Part shown: positions 7,171-15,797 of the stretch, in pieces | How positions within the stretch are numbered: the stretch's first letter is position 1 | Layout of the letters: each line of letters starts with the position of its first letter | Assembly (NCBI GenBank): GCA_017829075.1 | Contig: JAGAJA010000041.1 | Coordinates: 1 to 54,552, forward strand | Direction: 5' to 3' | DNA length: 54,552 bases | Source of the DNA: Oscillospiraceae bacterium | Lineage (GTDB): Bacteria > Bacillota_A > Clostridia > Oscillospirales > Ruminococcaceae | Notes under the pieces: generated by a model | The model's database searches: none | The model's input: the letters and a program-made list of their open reading frames with translations, nothing else | What the model was told of the DNA's origin: nothing | Program-made: the position numbers and the translations under genes

Positions 7171-7944
7171 ATGAAGTTCACGCGAGAGCGTATGTACTCC
7201 GTAAGATCAGAGGACTACATCGAGGTCAATCTTTGCGTATATTCGGACGAGCAGGAAAAGGCTGCGAAGCTGAAAAGGGCAAAGAGATCCAAAGCGACTG
7301 AGCCAAAAGTCAAAAAGCTGAACGATGAATACAGCAGGCAGTATGCAAGGCTTCTGCTGAACGGGAACTTCGGTGTAGGCGACTATCAGATGTGGCTGAG
7401 CTATGATGAAGAACCTCCGGACAGGAGAACCGCGAAAAGGCATTTCGGGAATTTCATAAAGAGGCTGGCGAGGCTATACCGGAAATACGGGATCGAATTC
7501 AAGTGGTTCGGTGTGACGGAGCACGGAGCTGTTTCCGGGCGAATACATCACCACCTTGTTATTCCCGGCGGTATCGATCGGAACATGATCGAGGAGCTGT
7601 GGGGGAATGGGATCGCGAATTGCAAGCGATTGCAGAAAAATCAAAGCGGAAAATGGCTGAACGATTTCGCAAGGTACATCATGAAATCTCAGGAGAACGC
7701 GGAGAAAAGCGAGAGGGTATTCAGTCACTCACAGAACCTCGTCAAGCCGGACGTTCGCGTATGCGATAACGATAGGATCAACCGGCGCAGGCTCAGGCAG
7801 CTTGTCGAAGCCAAAAGGAATGATGAAGTCAAGAAAGCGGCTGAGCAGATATACAAAGGATATCAGCTCATAGACGCGCGGGTTGATTTCAATTCAGTCA
7901 CCGGACTTCCTTTTGCGCACGTTATCATGGCTAGGCGGGAATAG
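7171..7944 (+). CDS. HUH-family replication initiator / nickase (Rep-like)
   Basis: Single-strand endonuclease of the rolling-circle Rep type, 257 residues. The metal-binding motif is visible as RIHHHLVIPGG at about residues 124-134 and the tyrosine helix as FARYIMKS at about 166-173 (candidate nucleophile Tyr169). An upstream hydrophobic strand (KWFGVTEHG) supplies motif 1. The ATG at 7171 is preceded by GGGGGTAC. A 148-base gap (7945-8092) follows, containing two imperfect copies of GAAATCGCTT..ACTGAT. No helicase loader, primase or polymerase was found in the early region, so this may be the central replication protein. The family is clear by motifs; the role in phage replication is inferred. 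Confidence 0.8.
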   Translation: MKFTRERMYSVRSEDYIEVNLCVYSDEQEKAAKLKRAKRSKATEPKVKKLNDEYSRQYARLLLNGNFGVGDYQMWLSYDEEPPDRRTAKRHFGNFIKRLARLYRKYGIEFKWFGVTEHGAVSGRIHHHLVIPGGIDRNMIEELWGNGIANCKRLQKNQSGKWLNDFARYIMKSQENAEKSERVFSHSQNLVKPDVRVCDNDRINRRRLRQLVEAKRNDEVKKAAEQIYKGYQLIDARVDFNSVTGLPFAHVIMARRE

Positions 7945-8092
7945 AGGGCATGAAATCGCTTTTCTACTGATACGGCGGTGATTTTTACGGAGTTTTCAAC
8001 AATAAATCGGGATTTTTAATAACATGAGCGGCGAAAAAGCGGTCGGAATGGCTGCGAAATCGCTTGCTTACTGATTGCACGGAGGAAATGAA

Positions 8093-8485
8093 ATGACAGC
8101 GATTGAAAAAATAGACAAGGAATTCAAGGGCGCGAAGCTGAGCCAGCACGGGAATGCGGTAGGCAGGTCTGTTGTGGACGTTTTGAAGACGTTCTGCAAG
8201 CAGAATGACGAGTTCGCGCAGGCGATCGTTCAGAATAAAAAGACAGTAGCTGACTGTATAGAATATACGGTCAAGGGCGCAAAGAGCTCCATTTCGGACA
8301 TTGAGGTGTACCGCAAAGCGGTAGAGTTTTATTTCAAGGGCGCTACGGTGAAATTCGAGATGATCCTCGACCTTGGGGACGGCGGATTCAGCAACAAGCC
8401 GATCCCTGCGGAGGAAGCGCCAGCAGAGAATAAGGCACAGAGTAAGCCGCCGATCCGTCTGTCGCTTGACGACCTTTTTGACTGA
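8093..8485 (+). CDS. PcfK-like protein
   Basis: 130 residues resembling the PcfK-like family found in Firmicutes phages and conjugative elements: an N-terminal helical domain (EFKGAKLSQHGNAVG, then VLKTFCKQNDEFAQAIV) ending in KFEMILDL, then an acidic/Pro linker and a short C-terminal peptide (IRLSLDDLFD). The ribosome site ACGGAGG supports the ATG at 8093. It lies 11 bases before a PcfJ-like gene, the usual pairing. The biochemical role of the pair is not established. Confidence 0.75.
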   Translation: MTAIEKIDKEFKGAKLSQHGNAVGRSVVDVLKTFCKQNDEFAQAIVQNKKTVADCIEYTVKGAKSSISDIEVYRKAVEFYFKGATVKFEMILDLGDGGFSNKPIPAEEAPAENKAQSKPPIRLSLDDLFD

Positions 8486-8496
8486 GGTGAGCGGCT

Positions 8497-10086
8497 ATGA
8501 AGAAAGAAAAGGCGCTGGAGCTGCTTAAACGATTTCCGGAAATCACTCCGAAAATTGAGAAGCAGATGAAAAACCAGCTCGAACAATTCCTGATGTATGA
8601 TACCAAGCGGGATCAATGTTTCTGCACACGCTGCGAGGCGCTGATGCCGCTACCTAAAGAAGCAATTCAGCACAGGCGCGGACTAATCTGTCCGAGCTGC
8701 AAGGAGGGTGTTACCGCTGTTGATGTAAGGAACAGGTTCACCGGTGGCACGGTGGAGAGCGAGGCGCGGTGTGCGGTGTATCTTTCATCACCGGAGGACG
8801 AAAATCTGTATATCCGCTGCTTTGAGCTGAAAGTCTACTTTATGTCAAAAAGTCTGATTCCAACATACAGTATCGTCGAGCATCAGAGGTATGTCTTTAC
8901 CGAAAAGGGTGTGGTTAGATACGGCCGTGACGCCGAATGGGCGTATAGGATAATAGATAGCAAATCCGGCTACTACGAAAAGAACTGGCAGGACGAATGG
9001 AAGGTAAGGACGAGATTTCGGGAGCCAGTATTCAACAATATGGAGAAGATCTACACCTGCCTTAATGCCGAATGCGTCAAGGATACCTGCATGAGGTATA
9101 GTGAGGTAGGGAAGATACCCTTTGACTATCCGATGTTCCCAATCAACTATCTTCGATACTATCAGAAGCACCCGGGGGTTGAGCGGCTTATAAAGTCCGG
9201 CCTTTTGGAAATAGTTCACGATCAATTCTACAATACGCCGGAGTTCAGCATAGATTATAGCCAGACAGAGCCGCACAAGATGATCGGAGTCACCAAGGAC
9301 GTATTTCAGGCCATACGCGGACAGCAGATCACGCGGCATGATTATCGCCTAATGAAAGAGCATTTCCCGGGAATGACGTTGGAGAAAATTGTACGATATA
9401 ATCCTGTCATCAAGGGAGATTTCCATAATGTCATTAAGGCAAAGGCCGTCACGAAGGAAAGCGACAACACTATTCTGAAATACCTTTGCAAACAGAAGGC
9501 AGGCTGCTCAATCATAGACATACACTTTTACATGGACTATCTCGATCTATGTCAGCAGCTTGGATATAGCATGGAGGACAGGACGGTCAAATTTCCGCGC
9601 GATCTTCCAACGGCGCACGATCGCACACTTTCCGCAGTAAGGGCGATTCAGGAAGAAAAGCAGCGCAAGGAGAACGAGGCGAAGCAGAAAGAGCTCGAGA
9701 AGCTCATGAAGAAGAGAGAAAAGCTGGAGTTCAGCGCGGGTGAATACATAGTAAGGCAGCCGAGATTTATCAATGAGATAGTGGACGAGGGCAAGGCACT
9801 AGGACATTGTGTGGCCGGATACGCTCAGAGGCACGCACAAGGGGCATTGACTATCATGTTCCTGAGGAAAAAGAGTGATCCGGACAAGCCGTATTTCACG
9901 ATAGAAGTCAGCAAGAATTATAAAATAGTTCAATGCCGCGGTTATAAGAACGACGTAACATGGAACGGCGGAAATGCAAAGCCGCAGGAAATCATTAATT
10001 TTGAAAAGCTTTATCAAACGCATCTGTACAAGGTTCGCGACGCGGAGAAAAAGCCGGAGCGCAGGAAGCTTAAGAAAGGAGCTTAA
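8497..10086 (+). CDS. PcfJ-like protein with N-terminal zinc ribbon
   Basis: 529 residues. An N-terminal four-Cys ribbon (CTRC at 43-46, CPSC at 65-68) is followed by a long middle domain and the conserved PcfJ signature GHCVAGY at about residues 434-441, ahead of the strand-rich segment FTIEVS and QCRGYKND. Partner of the PcfK-like gene just upstream. In pCF10-type plasmids pcfJ and pcfK sit in the conjugation region; in phages the pair usually lies near replication genes, as here beside a HUH nickase. Molecular function unknown. Confidence 0.8.
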   Translation: MKKEKALELLKRFPEITPKIEKQMKNQLEQFLMYDTKRDQCFCTRCEALMPLPKEAIQHRRGLICPSCKEGVTAVDVRNRFTGGTVESEARCAVYLSSPEDENLYIRCFELKVYFMSKSLIPTYSIVEHQRYVFTEKGVVRYGRDAEWAYRIIDSKSGYYEKNWQDEWKVRTRFREPVFNNMEKIYTCLNAECVKDTCMRYSEVGKIPFDYPMFPINYLRYYQKHPGVERLIKSGLLEIVHDQFYNTPEFSIDYSQTEPHKMIGVTKDVFQAIRGQQITRHDYRLMKEHFPGMTLEKIVRYNPVIKGDFHNVIKAKAVTKESDNTILKYLCKQKAGCSIIDIHFYMDYLDLCQQLGYSMEDRTVKFPRDLPTAHDRTLSAVRAIQEEKQRKENEAKQKELEKLMKKREKLEFSAGEYIVRQPRFINEIVDEGKALGHCVAGYAQRHAQGALTIMFLRKKSDPDKPYFTIEVSKNYKIVQCRGYKNDVTWNGGNAKPQEIINFEKLYQTHLYKVRDAEKKPERRKLKKGA

Positions 10087-10089
10087 ATC

Positions 10090-11628
10090 ATGGACAAATG
10101 TCAGTACTATATGGGTACCGATTTGATTGGTACCGAAACCACAAAGATCCTCTGCTCGTACATGACGAACGGTGGAAAAGTCTTTAATAACAAAGACCCG
10201 GAGGGAGCGGCGCTTATACAGTGCTGCTGGCATGCCGGAGAAAACTGCCCAATCATGGCAGAAAACGGGGAACCCGCAGCAATACAGAACAGCTTCGATG
10301 AGATCCCACCTGATGTTGATGATATGGGCGACATTGACGAGGAAGAACATTCAGTGGAACAAGAACAGCAGACATTCACGACAGATGTAGCTACTAGCAC
10401 GAATACGCAGCTATCAACCGAGCGGCAGGAGCGTGCGATAAAGCTTACGCGGCAGATCGTTGCCAATGGGAATATCGCTGCCGGCTGTATGGTGGACATG
10501 GGGCGCGATCTGAAAGCAGTCCGGGACGAGCGGCTTTTCACGGAGCTTGGATTTGACAGCTTCGAGGAATACTGCGAGAAAAAGTGCGGTATCGGGAAGC
10601 GGCATGGTTACAATTTCATTCAGGTGTATGAGCGCTTTGGAGAAGAGCAGCTTTCGCAGATTCAGGGGCTGGGTATCACAAAGCTGCTGGAGCTTGCTAA
10701 GCTCGACGACAACGACCTCGGTGAGCTGATGAGCGGCGCGGAGGTGTCTGAGATGTCCGTCCGGGAGCTTAAGGACAAGATCGCGGAGTATGATAAGACC
10801 TGCGAGCAGCTCCGGCTTGACCTTGATGAAGCTGAAAGCGATAAGCAGGAAGCGAACGAGAAGAATATGCACCTCAAATTTGAGCGGGACGAGATAAAGA
10901 TCCAGCTCCAGCAGGCTGAAGAACAGAGAGCTCGCTTGGAACAAAAGATATCAACGCTCGAAAAAGAAAATCAGGAGAAATCTAAGCAGTTGGAGGCATC
11001 TGTTAATAACGCTTGTGATACGCGTGAAAAGCTGAACAAGCAGATCACAGAAATCACTGCACTATACCACAAAGAAAAGGAAAAGCTTAATACGAAAATT
11101 AAGGAGCTGGAGGAACGTCCCGCCACGGCTAATGAGGTCAGCGAGGAACAGCTTGCGGCTATTCGCGCCGAAGTAGAAAAGTCCGTTACCGAAAAGGCAG
11201 AAAAAGAGCGTGAAGCCGCTGTAAAGGCTGCACGGGAAGAACAGGATAAACTTTGGGAAACCAATGTTGCAGTAGCGAGGAAAACGGAGAAGCTAAAGTA
11301 TGCCAAAGAGATTGAGGATCTGAAAGAACAGAATGAGGCTTTGAGATCCGGCGCTGATGAATCGGCAATAAAGAGGGCGGAGAAGAAGTTTTCCGAAGAG
11401 CTTGAGAAGCTGAAGGCCGAAAACGCTGCTTTGCAATCGAATGCACAGTCTACCGCGCCCGCGCCCAGCAGTGATGACAAGGAGAAGATCCGTTTCTACC
11501 TTGGAGAGGTTCAGCGGGCATTCAATGCAGCGGTGGAGATCATCAACGGCATGGGTTCTGACGAACAGAAGGAATTCCGTGAAAAAATGAAAACGGCAAT
11601 TGAGCGCATGAAATCAGCTCTTGAATAG
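10090..11628 (+). CDS. Long coiled-coil protein with DUF3102-like DNA-binding-type N-terminus
   Basis: 512 residues. An N-terminal Cys-containing segment (residues 4-55) is followed at about 115-215 by a helical domain (LFTELGFDSFEEYCEKKCGI, KRHGYNFIQVYERFG) similar to phage DUF3102/ParB-like proteins that recognise DNA. Residues 220-460 are a heptad-rich coiled coil of Glu, Lys and Ala, and the last 50 residues form a small helical cap. Starts three bases after PcfJ and ends with TAG. The domain name is from memory of the family pattern; the function could be partitioning, replication or transcription control. Confidence 0.6.
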   Translation: MDKCQYYMGTDLIGTETTKILCSYMTNGGKVFNNKDPEGAALIQCCWHAGENCPIMAENGEPAAIQNSFDEIPPDVDDMGDIDEEEHSVEQEQQTFTTDVATSTNTQLSTERQERAIKLTRQIVANGNIAAGCMVDMGRDLKAVRDERLFTELGFDSFEEYCEKKCGIGKRHGYNFIQVYERFGEEQLSQIQGLGITKLLELAKLDDNDLGELMSGAEVSEMSVRELKDKIAEYDKTCEQLRLDLDEAESDKQEANEKNMHLKFERDEIKIQLQQAEEQRARLEQKISTLEKENQEKSKQLEASVNNACDTREKLNKQITEITALYHKEKEKLNTKIKELEERPATANEVSEEQLAAIRAEVEKSVTEKAEKEREAAVKAAREEQDKLWETNVAVARKTEKLKYAKEIEDLKEQNEALRSGADESAIKRAEKKFSEELEKLKAENAALQSNAQSTAPAPSSDDKEKIRFYLGEVQRAFNAAVEIINGMGSDEQKEFREKMKTAIERMKSALE

Positions 11629-11650
11629 CAGGTAAGAGAAAGGGGACAGT

Positions 11651-12037
11651 ATGACGATAAAGCAGGTCAAGGAGCTGCTGGACGAGTACACAGCGGCGGA
11701 TCAGGAGATCAAAGATTCGCTTAAAAGGCTTAAAGACTGGCAGGAGATCGGCGGCGCGTTCATCGTTCCCCTTGCAGAAAAGGAAGCAGCTAGGAATTCC
11801 GAGCGCATTCAGAAGCTTTCCCAGCTTAAGGCAGCAGTGGAGTGCGCTCTGAATGAGCTGCCGTCCGTTCAGCGGAATTCAGTAAAGAAGCATCGGATAG
11901 AGCGTAAGAGCTGTGATATAGCGGCGCATGAGATGAACTACTCTGTAAGGCAGTTCCACTATCATTACAGATTAGGGCTTCAAAATCTGGCAGAATCAGA
12001 TATTCTCAACGATTTTGTCAAATTGAGGAGCGACTGA
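11651..12037 (+). CDS. Putative ArpU/RinA-type late transcription regulator
   Basis: 128 residues: an N-terminal helical pair (about 1-75), then a C-terminal helix-turn-helix resembling sigma region 4 (DIAAHEMNYSVRQFHYHYRLGL at about 97-118). Position immediately before the small terminase gene is typical of ArpU/RinA regulators that switch on late phage genes. AGAAAGGGGACAGT precedes the ATG. An 84-base gap follows. The function is inferred from fold-like pattern and position. Confidence 0.6.
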   Translation: MTIKQVKELLDEYTAADQEIKDSLKRLKDWQEIGGAFIVPLAEKEAARNSERIQKLSQLKAAVECALNELPSVQRNSVKKHRIERKSCDIAAHEMNYSVRQFHYHYRLGLQNLAESDILNDFVKLRSD

Positions 12038-12121
12038 AAGCACATATATGCGCGGTGCGATTTCCGCAAAAATCGGGAAAGCTGAAAAACAAAAACAAAC
12101 AAAAGGCAGGGGGACAGTATC

Positions 12122-12847
12122 ATGGCAAGAGAAAGAAATCCAGCACGAGACGCGGCTTTGAAAGCCTACAAAAATGCTGGCGGAAAAATCACAGCAAAGG
12201 AGCTTGCTGAAAAGTTCGGTGTTTCGACCGCGCAGATCAGAAAGTGGAAGTCGCTGGATAAGTGGGACAGCAAGATAAAGAGAAAGCGCGGCGCTCCGAA
12301 AGGAAACAAGAACGCAGCGAATTCAGGCGCTCCCGAAAGGAATACCAATGCTGAGACGCACGGCGCTTACAGTAAAGTATACATGGACGATCTCACACCC
12401 GAACAGCAGGAATATATTGAAAAATTCGGCTCAATGAATACAAGCGAGCGGCTCCTTGCCGAGCTTCAGGAGCTTCTTGCTAAGCAGTTTGACTTGCAGA
12501 AGAAAATCAAGCTGTATGACGCGGTGATCGAGAATGGAGAGCCGATAGAATCCATGTATACTGATCGAGTCGTTCATACTGATAGCGCTTCCGGACAATC
12601 AGAAACCAGCATTGAGGTATCAGGATTTCAGCGGCGCGCTGTCCTAGAAGATCAACTGAATAAGATACACTCAAGGATCATCAAGTGCCTTGACTCCATG
12701 CGCGCCTACGAGATAGAGCAGAAGAGGCTTGACCTCGACGAGCGGCGCTACCAGCTCTCTAAGCAGAAGATCTCCGGTGAATTCACTATCAATGACGACG
12801 GCGATATCATAGATTATCCCGATTCGCCCGGGGAAAAGGTACTGTGA
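12122..12847 (+). CDS. Small terminase subunit (PBSX/XtmA-like)
   Basis: 241 residues with an N-terminal HTH (AKELAEKFGVSTAQIRKWKSL at about 24-44) followed by the GAPKGNKNA segment seen in PBSX-type small terminases, then a helical oligomerisation region (RLLAELQELLAKQFDL) and a basic-acidic C-terminus. It would recognise the packaging site on phage DNA. Oddly, no PBSX-type large subunit follows; the only large subunit is GpA-like and 12.7 kb away, and a second, Nu1-like small subunit follows at 12960. Confidence 0.78.
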   Translation: MARERNPARDAALKAYKNAGGKITAKELAEKFGVSTAQIRKWKSLDKWDSKIKRKRGAPKGNKNAANSGAPERNTNAETHGAYSKVYMDDLTPEQQEYIEKFGSMNTSERLLAELQELLAKQFDLQKKIKLYDAVIENGEPIESMYTDRVVHTDSASGQSETSIEVSGFQRRAVLEDQLNKIHSRIIKCLDSMRAYEIEQKRLDLDERRYQLSKQKISGEFTINDDGDIIDYPDSPGEKVL

Positions 12848-12959
12848 CCGGATACGTGCTGTGCGGGTCCGCCGAGCCCCACAATATGCTTAGATATAGG
12901 GCCAAAAATCGCATTTCCGCGAGTGGGGGGATTTTTTCGAGAAAGAGGGGGTGTGACGA
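12848..12959 (+). other. Intergenic gap before the Nu1-like gene; candidate cos region
   Basis: 112 gene-free bases holding a GC-rich patch, GATATAGGGCC, a run of seven G and a following T-run (about 12926-12939). In lambda-like phages with GpA/Nu1 terminases the cos site lies just ahead of the Nu1 gene. This position is the only reason for the call; no cosN sequence is recognisable. Confidence 0.3.
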
Positions 12960-13478
12960 ATGGCGACAAAGGTCGTTACGGCTAAGGTAGTGGCGCGTAT
13001 CCTTGGACTCACTGAAAGGCGGGTGCGGGGACTGAGGCAGGAAGGTATCATATCTGAAGAATCGCCGGGAATGTTCAGGCTGGAAAAGGCTGTGCAGGAC
13101 TACATAAGCTATCTTACTAAGGGTGATTCCGGTGGGAATGCAGCGCTGGATCTTGTGCGGGAAAGGGCGCTCCTTGTTAAGACAAAGCGAGAGGGCGAGG
13201 AATACGAACTCAGGCTTCGTAAGGGTGAGCTTCACGAGAGCGAGGAGATCAGGCAGGTTTTAAGCGGAATGATCGTGAATTTTCGGTCTAGGCTGCTGAG
13301 TATTCCCGCCAAAGCTTCACCGGTTCTTGCCAAAAAGACGGACAAGGCAGAGATATACCAGTATCTTAAAGAGCTTGTGGACGATGCTCTGAATGAACTG
13401 GCGGACTTTGATACGCTCTTTCCTGAAAAGACTTCGGAAATGGGCAAGAATGAACATTTGGAGGCGCATAATGATTAA
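12960..13478 (+). CDS. Nu1-like small terminase / DNA-packaging protein
   Basis: 172 residues. The N-terminal winged helix (VVARILGLTERRVRGLRQEG, about 9-28) and downstream helical region with EERALLVKTK-like spacing match the Nu1 family, partners of GpA-type large terminases such as the one at 25572. AGAGGGGGTGTGACGA precedes the ATG. Its separation from the large subunit by the accessory block 13471-25570 suggests that block was inserted between terS and terL. Confidence 0.78.
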   Translation: MATKVVTAKVVARILGLTERRVRGLRQEGIISEESPGMFRLEKAVQDYISYLTKGDSGGNAALDLVRERALLVKTKREGEEYELRLRKGELHESEEIRQVLSGMIVNFRSRLLSIPAKASPVLAKKTDKAEIYQYLKELVDDALNELADFDTLFPEKTSEMGKNEHLEAHND

Positions 13479-13716
13479 CACAAACTGGCTGGAAAAGACC
13501 AAAGAAAGTTATAACGATTACTACAAGACTTACCGCGCCGATTGGTGCAGAAAGACCGGGCTGCCGATGTATAACAGCGACTGTTTTGATAAAGTCAAGG
13601 ACGCAGGACTATATTCGTTAGCCGAGCGAAAAAGGAGCACGTCAGCATTGACACGGAGAATGTATGCGGGTGGTATCACGTTTGGCATGGATATGTTCCA
13701 ATGTTCAAGTCAGTGA
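13471..13716 (+). CDS. Small hypothetical protein, 81 residues
   Basis: Begins inside the end of the Nu1-like gene (overlap 8 bases), in the compact phage style. Aromatic N-terminal half (YNDYYKTYRADWCRK), basic C-terminal half. No motif. An upstream extension to 13393 lies inside the previous gene and is rejected. Confidence 0.5.
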   Translation: MINTNWLEKTKESYNDYYKTYRADWCRKTGLPMYNSDCFDKVKDAGLYSLAERKRSTSALTRRMYAGGITFGMDMFQCSSQ

Positions 13717-13734
13717 GGGAGAAGGCGGAACACA

Positions 13735-13806
13735 ATGACTAGATCTGAATTACTTAACTACCACCCGGCGGCTGCCGGAACAAACAAGGGAGGTGTTCTG
13801 GAATGA
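13735..13806 (+). CDS. Possible 23-residue leader peptide
   Basis: ATG at 13735 opens 23 codons ending in TGA that overlaps the next start as ATGA. The frame contains the AAGGGAGG ribosome site used by that gene. Either a coupling leader or chance; only a weak GGCGG precedes its own ATG. Confidence 0.25.
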   Translation: MTRSELLNYHPAAAGTNKGGVLE

Positions 13807-14012
13807 ATAAGGCTAACACTGAGATCAGGCGGGCTGCTAAGAAAGCCGGAGTTTCTCTTTCGGATATCGCGGCGGCTGTCGGGTGCGATGAACAGCGGCT
13901 CACTAAGTGGCTGCGGGACGGGCTGCCCGCTAATGTCAAGCCCCGCATTATGGAATACATCAGCGCAAAAGCAGCTGCAGGAGCTTCAGGCAATGAAAAA
14001 GCTACTACGTGA
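13803..14012 (+). CDS. Small helix-turn-helix protein
   Basis: 69 residues with one HTH (AGVSLSDIAAAVGCDEQRLTKWL, about 15-37) and an Ala-rich tail. GGGAGGTGTTCTGGA gives a strong ribosome site. It overlaps the following methylase-like gene by 20 bases. Likely a DNA-binding regulator; target unknown. Confidence 0.68.
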   Translation: MNKANTEIRRAAKKAGVSLSDIAAAVGCDEQRLTKWLRDGLPANVKPRIMEYISAKAAAGASGNEKATT

Positions 14013-14469
14013 GCCGGGGGAGAAACTTACCAAGAGCCGGGATCGGGTTAAGAAGCATGGCGAGGTCTTCACCCCCAAAAAGGTAGTTGGAATGATGTGC
14101 GATATGCTGGAAGCCAACGATCCCGGCGCCTGGTCGGATATCTCCAAGGCAGTGCTGGAGCCATCATGCGGTAACGGCAATTTTCTAGAGGAGATAACAA
14201 GGCGACGGCTTGCCGCGTGCGACACACCGGAAAGTGGAGTCAAGGCGCTGCGGAATATTTACGGCATTGATATTCTGCCGGACAACGTAGACGATAGCCG
14301 GAAGCGTATGCTGGATATATTTCAGGAAAGGTTTGGTGACATCATGATGCTGCCTGCCGCTGCGATAATTGAGCACAATATCGTCTGCGCGGACGCGCTC
14401 AAGCTGATGAAAATACTGCAGGACGCTGTTGACTGGGACGATGGTATCAGAAGATATAATGACAAGTGA
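13993..14469 (+). CDS. Truncated N6-adenine methylase-like protein
   Basis: 158 residues. HGEVFTPKKVV at about 17-27 and the SAM motif I LEPSCGNGNFLEEI at about 53-66 match gamma-type DNA methylases of the type I/III M fold, and NIYGIDILPDNV fits the following strand. The NPPY/DPPY catalytic motif is absent: the frame stops after about 158 residues. Similar short phage proteins exist, so it may be a SAM-binding protein rather than a recent break. Start at 13993 chosen because upstream codons belong to the HTH gene. Confidence 0.68.
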   Translation: MKKLLREPGEKLTKSRDRVKKHGEVFTPKKVVGMMCDMLEANDPGAWSDISKAVLEPSCGNGNFLEEITRRRLAACDTPESGVKALRNIYGIDILPDNVDDSRKRMLDIFQERFGDIMMLPAAAIIEHNIVCADALKLMKILQDAVDWDDGIRRYNDK

Positions 14470-14519
14470 TAACTGTCCGTGGGTGTGGGTTATTGAGTTC
14501 GAGAGAGTGGAGGTGCAGA

Positions 14520-14804
14520 ATGAAAACTAACCGACAATGGGTTGAACAAAACGGCTGCTATGAGCTTCATTTCGCGAAATTCGAAAAAGACGAGATCGTG
14601 TTAAAGTTCGTCCCCGATAAGGAAGATAAAACCTGCTTCTGGTATGTGTCTGAGGATTTAAAAGTTGAATATGACTGCGAATACTTTGATAGTCTGGAAG
14701 AAGCTAAGGAGGAATTTGAACTGAAGTATGAGGCTTTCCTCGAAGATCAAGCAGAGTATTATGAGTCCCTACTGGAACAGTGGAATGAGGTGGTGCAGGA
14801 ATGA
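14520..14804 (+). CDS. Acidic hypothetical protein, 94 residues
   Basis: The ATG at 14520 follows GTGGAGGTGCAGA; an extension to 14466 is rejected. Very acidic and aromatic C-terminal half (EEAKEEFELKYEAFLEDQ), suggestive of a DNA mimic or a simple helical protein. Overlaps the next gene by ATGA. Confidence 0.55.
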   Translation: MKTNRQWVEQNGCYELHFAKFEKDEIVLKFVPDKEDKTCFWYVSEDLKVEYDCEYFDSLEEAKEEFELKYEAFLEDQAEYYESLLEQWNEVVQE

Positions 14805-15100
14805 GCAAAATTCGTGACGAAATCAAAGACGAAATGTCTCTCTGCGACAGAGAGATCCGTAAAGCTAGAGAAGAAATAATCCGCTGGCAAGAGCGCTCAA
14901 ATCTTTATGGGGACAGGAAAACCATGCTGTTCGGATTGCTTCAGATAATCGAGAGCGACGAAAAGGAAGTCGAGAAACAGGACGAATCACATAGCAAGCC
15001 GCATATAACCCCTGAAATCGAGGGAAACGGGAAAAGTTATCTTATTATTGATAGCGTGGCTCGTTGCCCTAGAAAGGAGGAGCTTAATGAGCAAAATTGA
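14801..15100 (+). CDS. Helical hypothetical protein, 99 residues
   Basis: Overlaps both neighbours (4 bases upstream, 14 downstream). The N-terminal 60 residues form a charged amphipathic helix pair (REIRKAREEIIRWQERSN); the rest is polar. No recognised family. Confidence 0.55.
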   Translation: MSKIRDEIKDEMSLCDREIRKAREEIIRWQERSNLYGDRKTMLFGLLQIIESDEKEVEKQDESHSKPHITPEIEGNGKSYLIIDSVARCPRKEELNEQN

Positions 15101-15506
15101 ATTGAAGCCGTGCCCGTTTTGTGAAGCCTTTGGTATGTCAAAAAGGCTCGATGAGCAAACCGAAATAGTTGATAACGATTTTTCTCACAAATACACTGCG
15201 GCATTAGTTTCCGAAACATATTACAAAGGGAACCTAAGAGGACAATCGAAACATTGCGGTTATGAACTTAGATATTGCCCTTCGTGCGGCAAGTCATTAC
15301 AGGTGTCTGACAACAAATCAAACCACCAATCTTGCAAGAAGTGTAAGTATTACACTCCAGATCCGGGCTACCGCGATGGCGACATGGGAAATTGTCGATA
15401 TCTCGAAAAAATCTGGGAGAAGCCATTTTACGTAAACGAAGATAGGACAGAATGTGAACATTTCCAAGCTGCTGAAAGGATACATGAAAATGGCGATGAA
15501 ACATGA
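15087..15506 (+). CDS. Lar-like zinc-finger phage protein
   Basis: 139 residues. It opens MSKIELKPCPFC, the start typical of Lar-type restriction-alleviation proteins, and has further Cys pairs in YCPSCGKSL, CKKCKYY and near the C-terminus (ECEH). AAAGGAGGAGCTTA precedes the ATG at 15087. Classic Lar is about 60 residues, so the C-terminal half is a second unknown Cys-containing module. A restriction-alleviation role is known for the Rac prophage protein and only suggested here. Confidence 0.6.
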   Translation: MSKIELKPCPFCEAFGMSKRLDEQTEIVDNDFSHKYTAALVSETYYKGNLRGQSKHCGYELRYCPSCGKSLQVSDNKSNHQSCKKCKYYTPDPGYRDGDMGNCRYLEKIWEKPFYVNEDRTECEHFQAAERIHENGDET

Positions 15507-15795
15507 TCTTGAAAACCTTGACGCTGGTCAGCTTGAACTCATGTGGAGTATGATGCGGCTGAGAAAAGGCGGCGCAACAAAGAGCGACGTTCAAGAGCTT
15601 AAAGGATACCTTGACGCTATCCGGCAGGCAATAATCCAGAAGACAGGCGGTGAACAGGCTCAATCAAGCTCCGCTTCTGTGCCTTTTTCTGATGTGGGTA
15701 CATATTTCAACATGGCTATCGTAGGTGCGCTGTGGTTGAGAGTTACGGGAGCACTTGACGAATTAGAGAATATTTTGCCGGATAAGGAGGCCTGA
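15484..15795 (+). CDS. Hypothetical protein, about 103 residues
   Basis: Overlaps the previous gene by about 20 bases. Several Met codons (15484, 15490, 15496) and a GTG at 15454 are possible; AAAGGA at 15476 best fits 15484 or 15490. Helical, with one mildly hydrophobic stretch near the C-terminus (FNMAIVGALWLRVTGAL). No family recognised. Confidence 0.5.
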   Translation: MKMAMKHDLENLDAGQLELMWSMMRLRKGGATKSDVQELKGYLDAIRQAIIQKTGGEQAQSSSASVPFSDVGTYFNMAIVGALWLRVTGALDELENILPDKEA

Positions 15796-15797
15796 CA

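Noticed and set aside
10090..11628. Second tape-measure or structural fibre because of the long coiled coil
   Set aside because: It is in the early region, has a DNA-binding-type domain near its N-terminus and lacks tail motifs.
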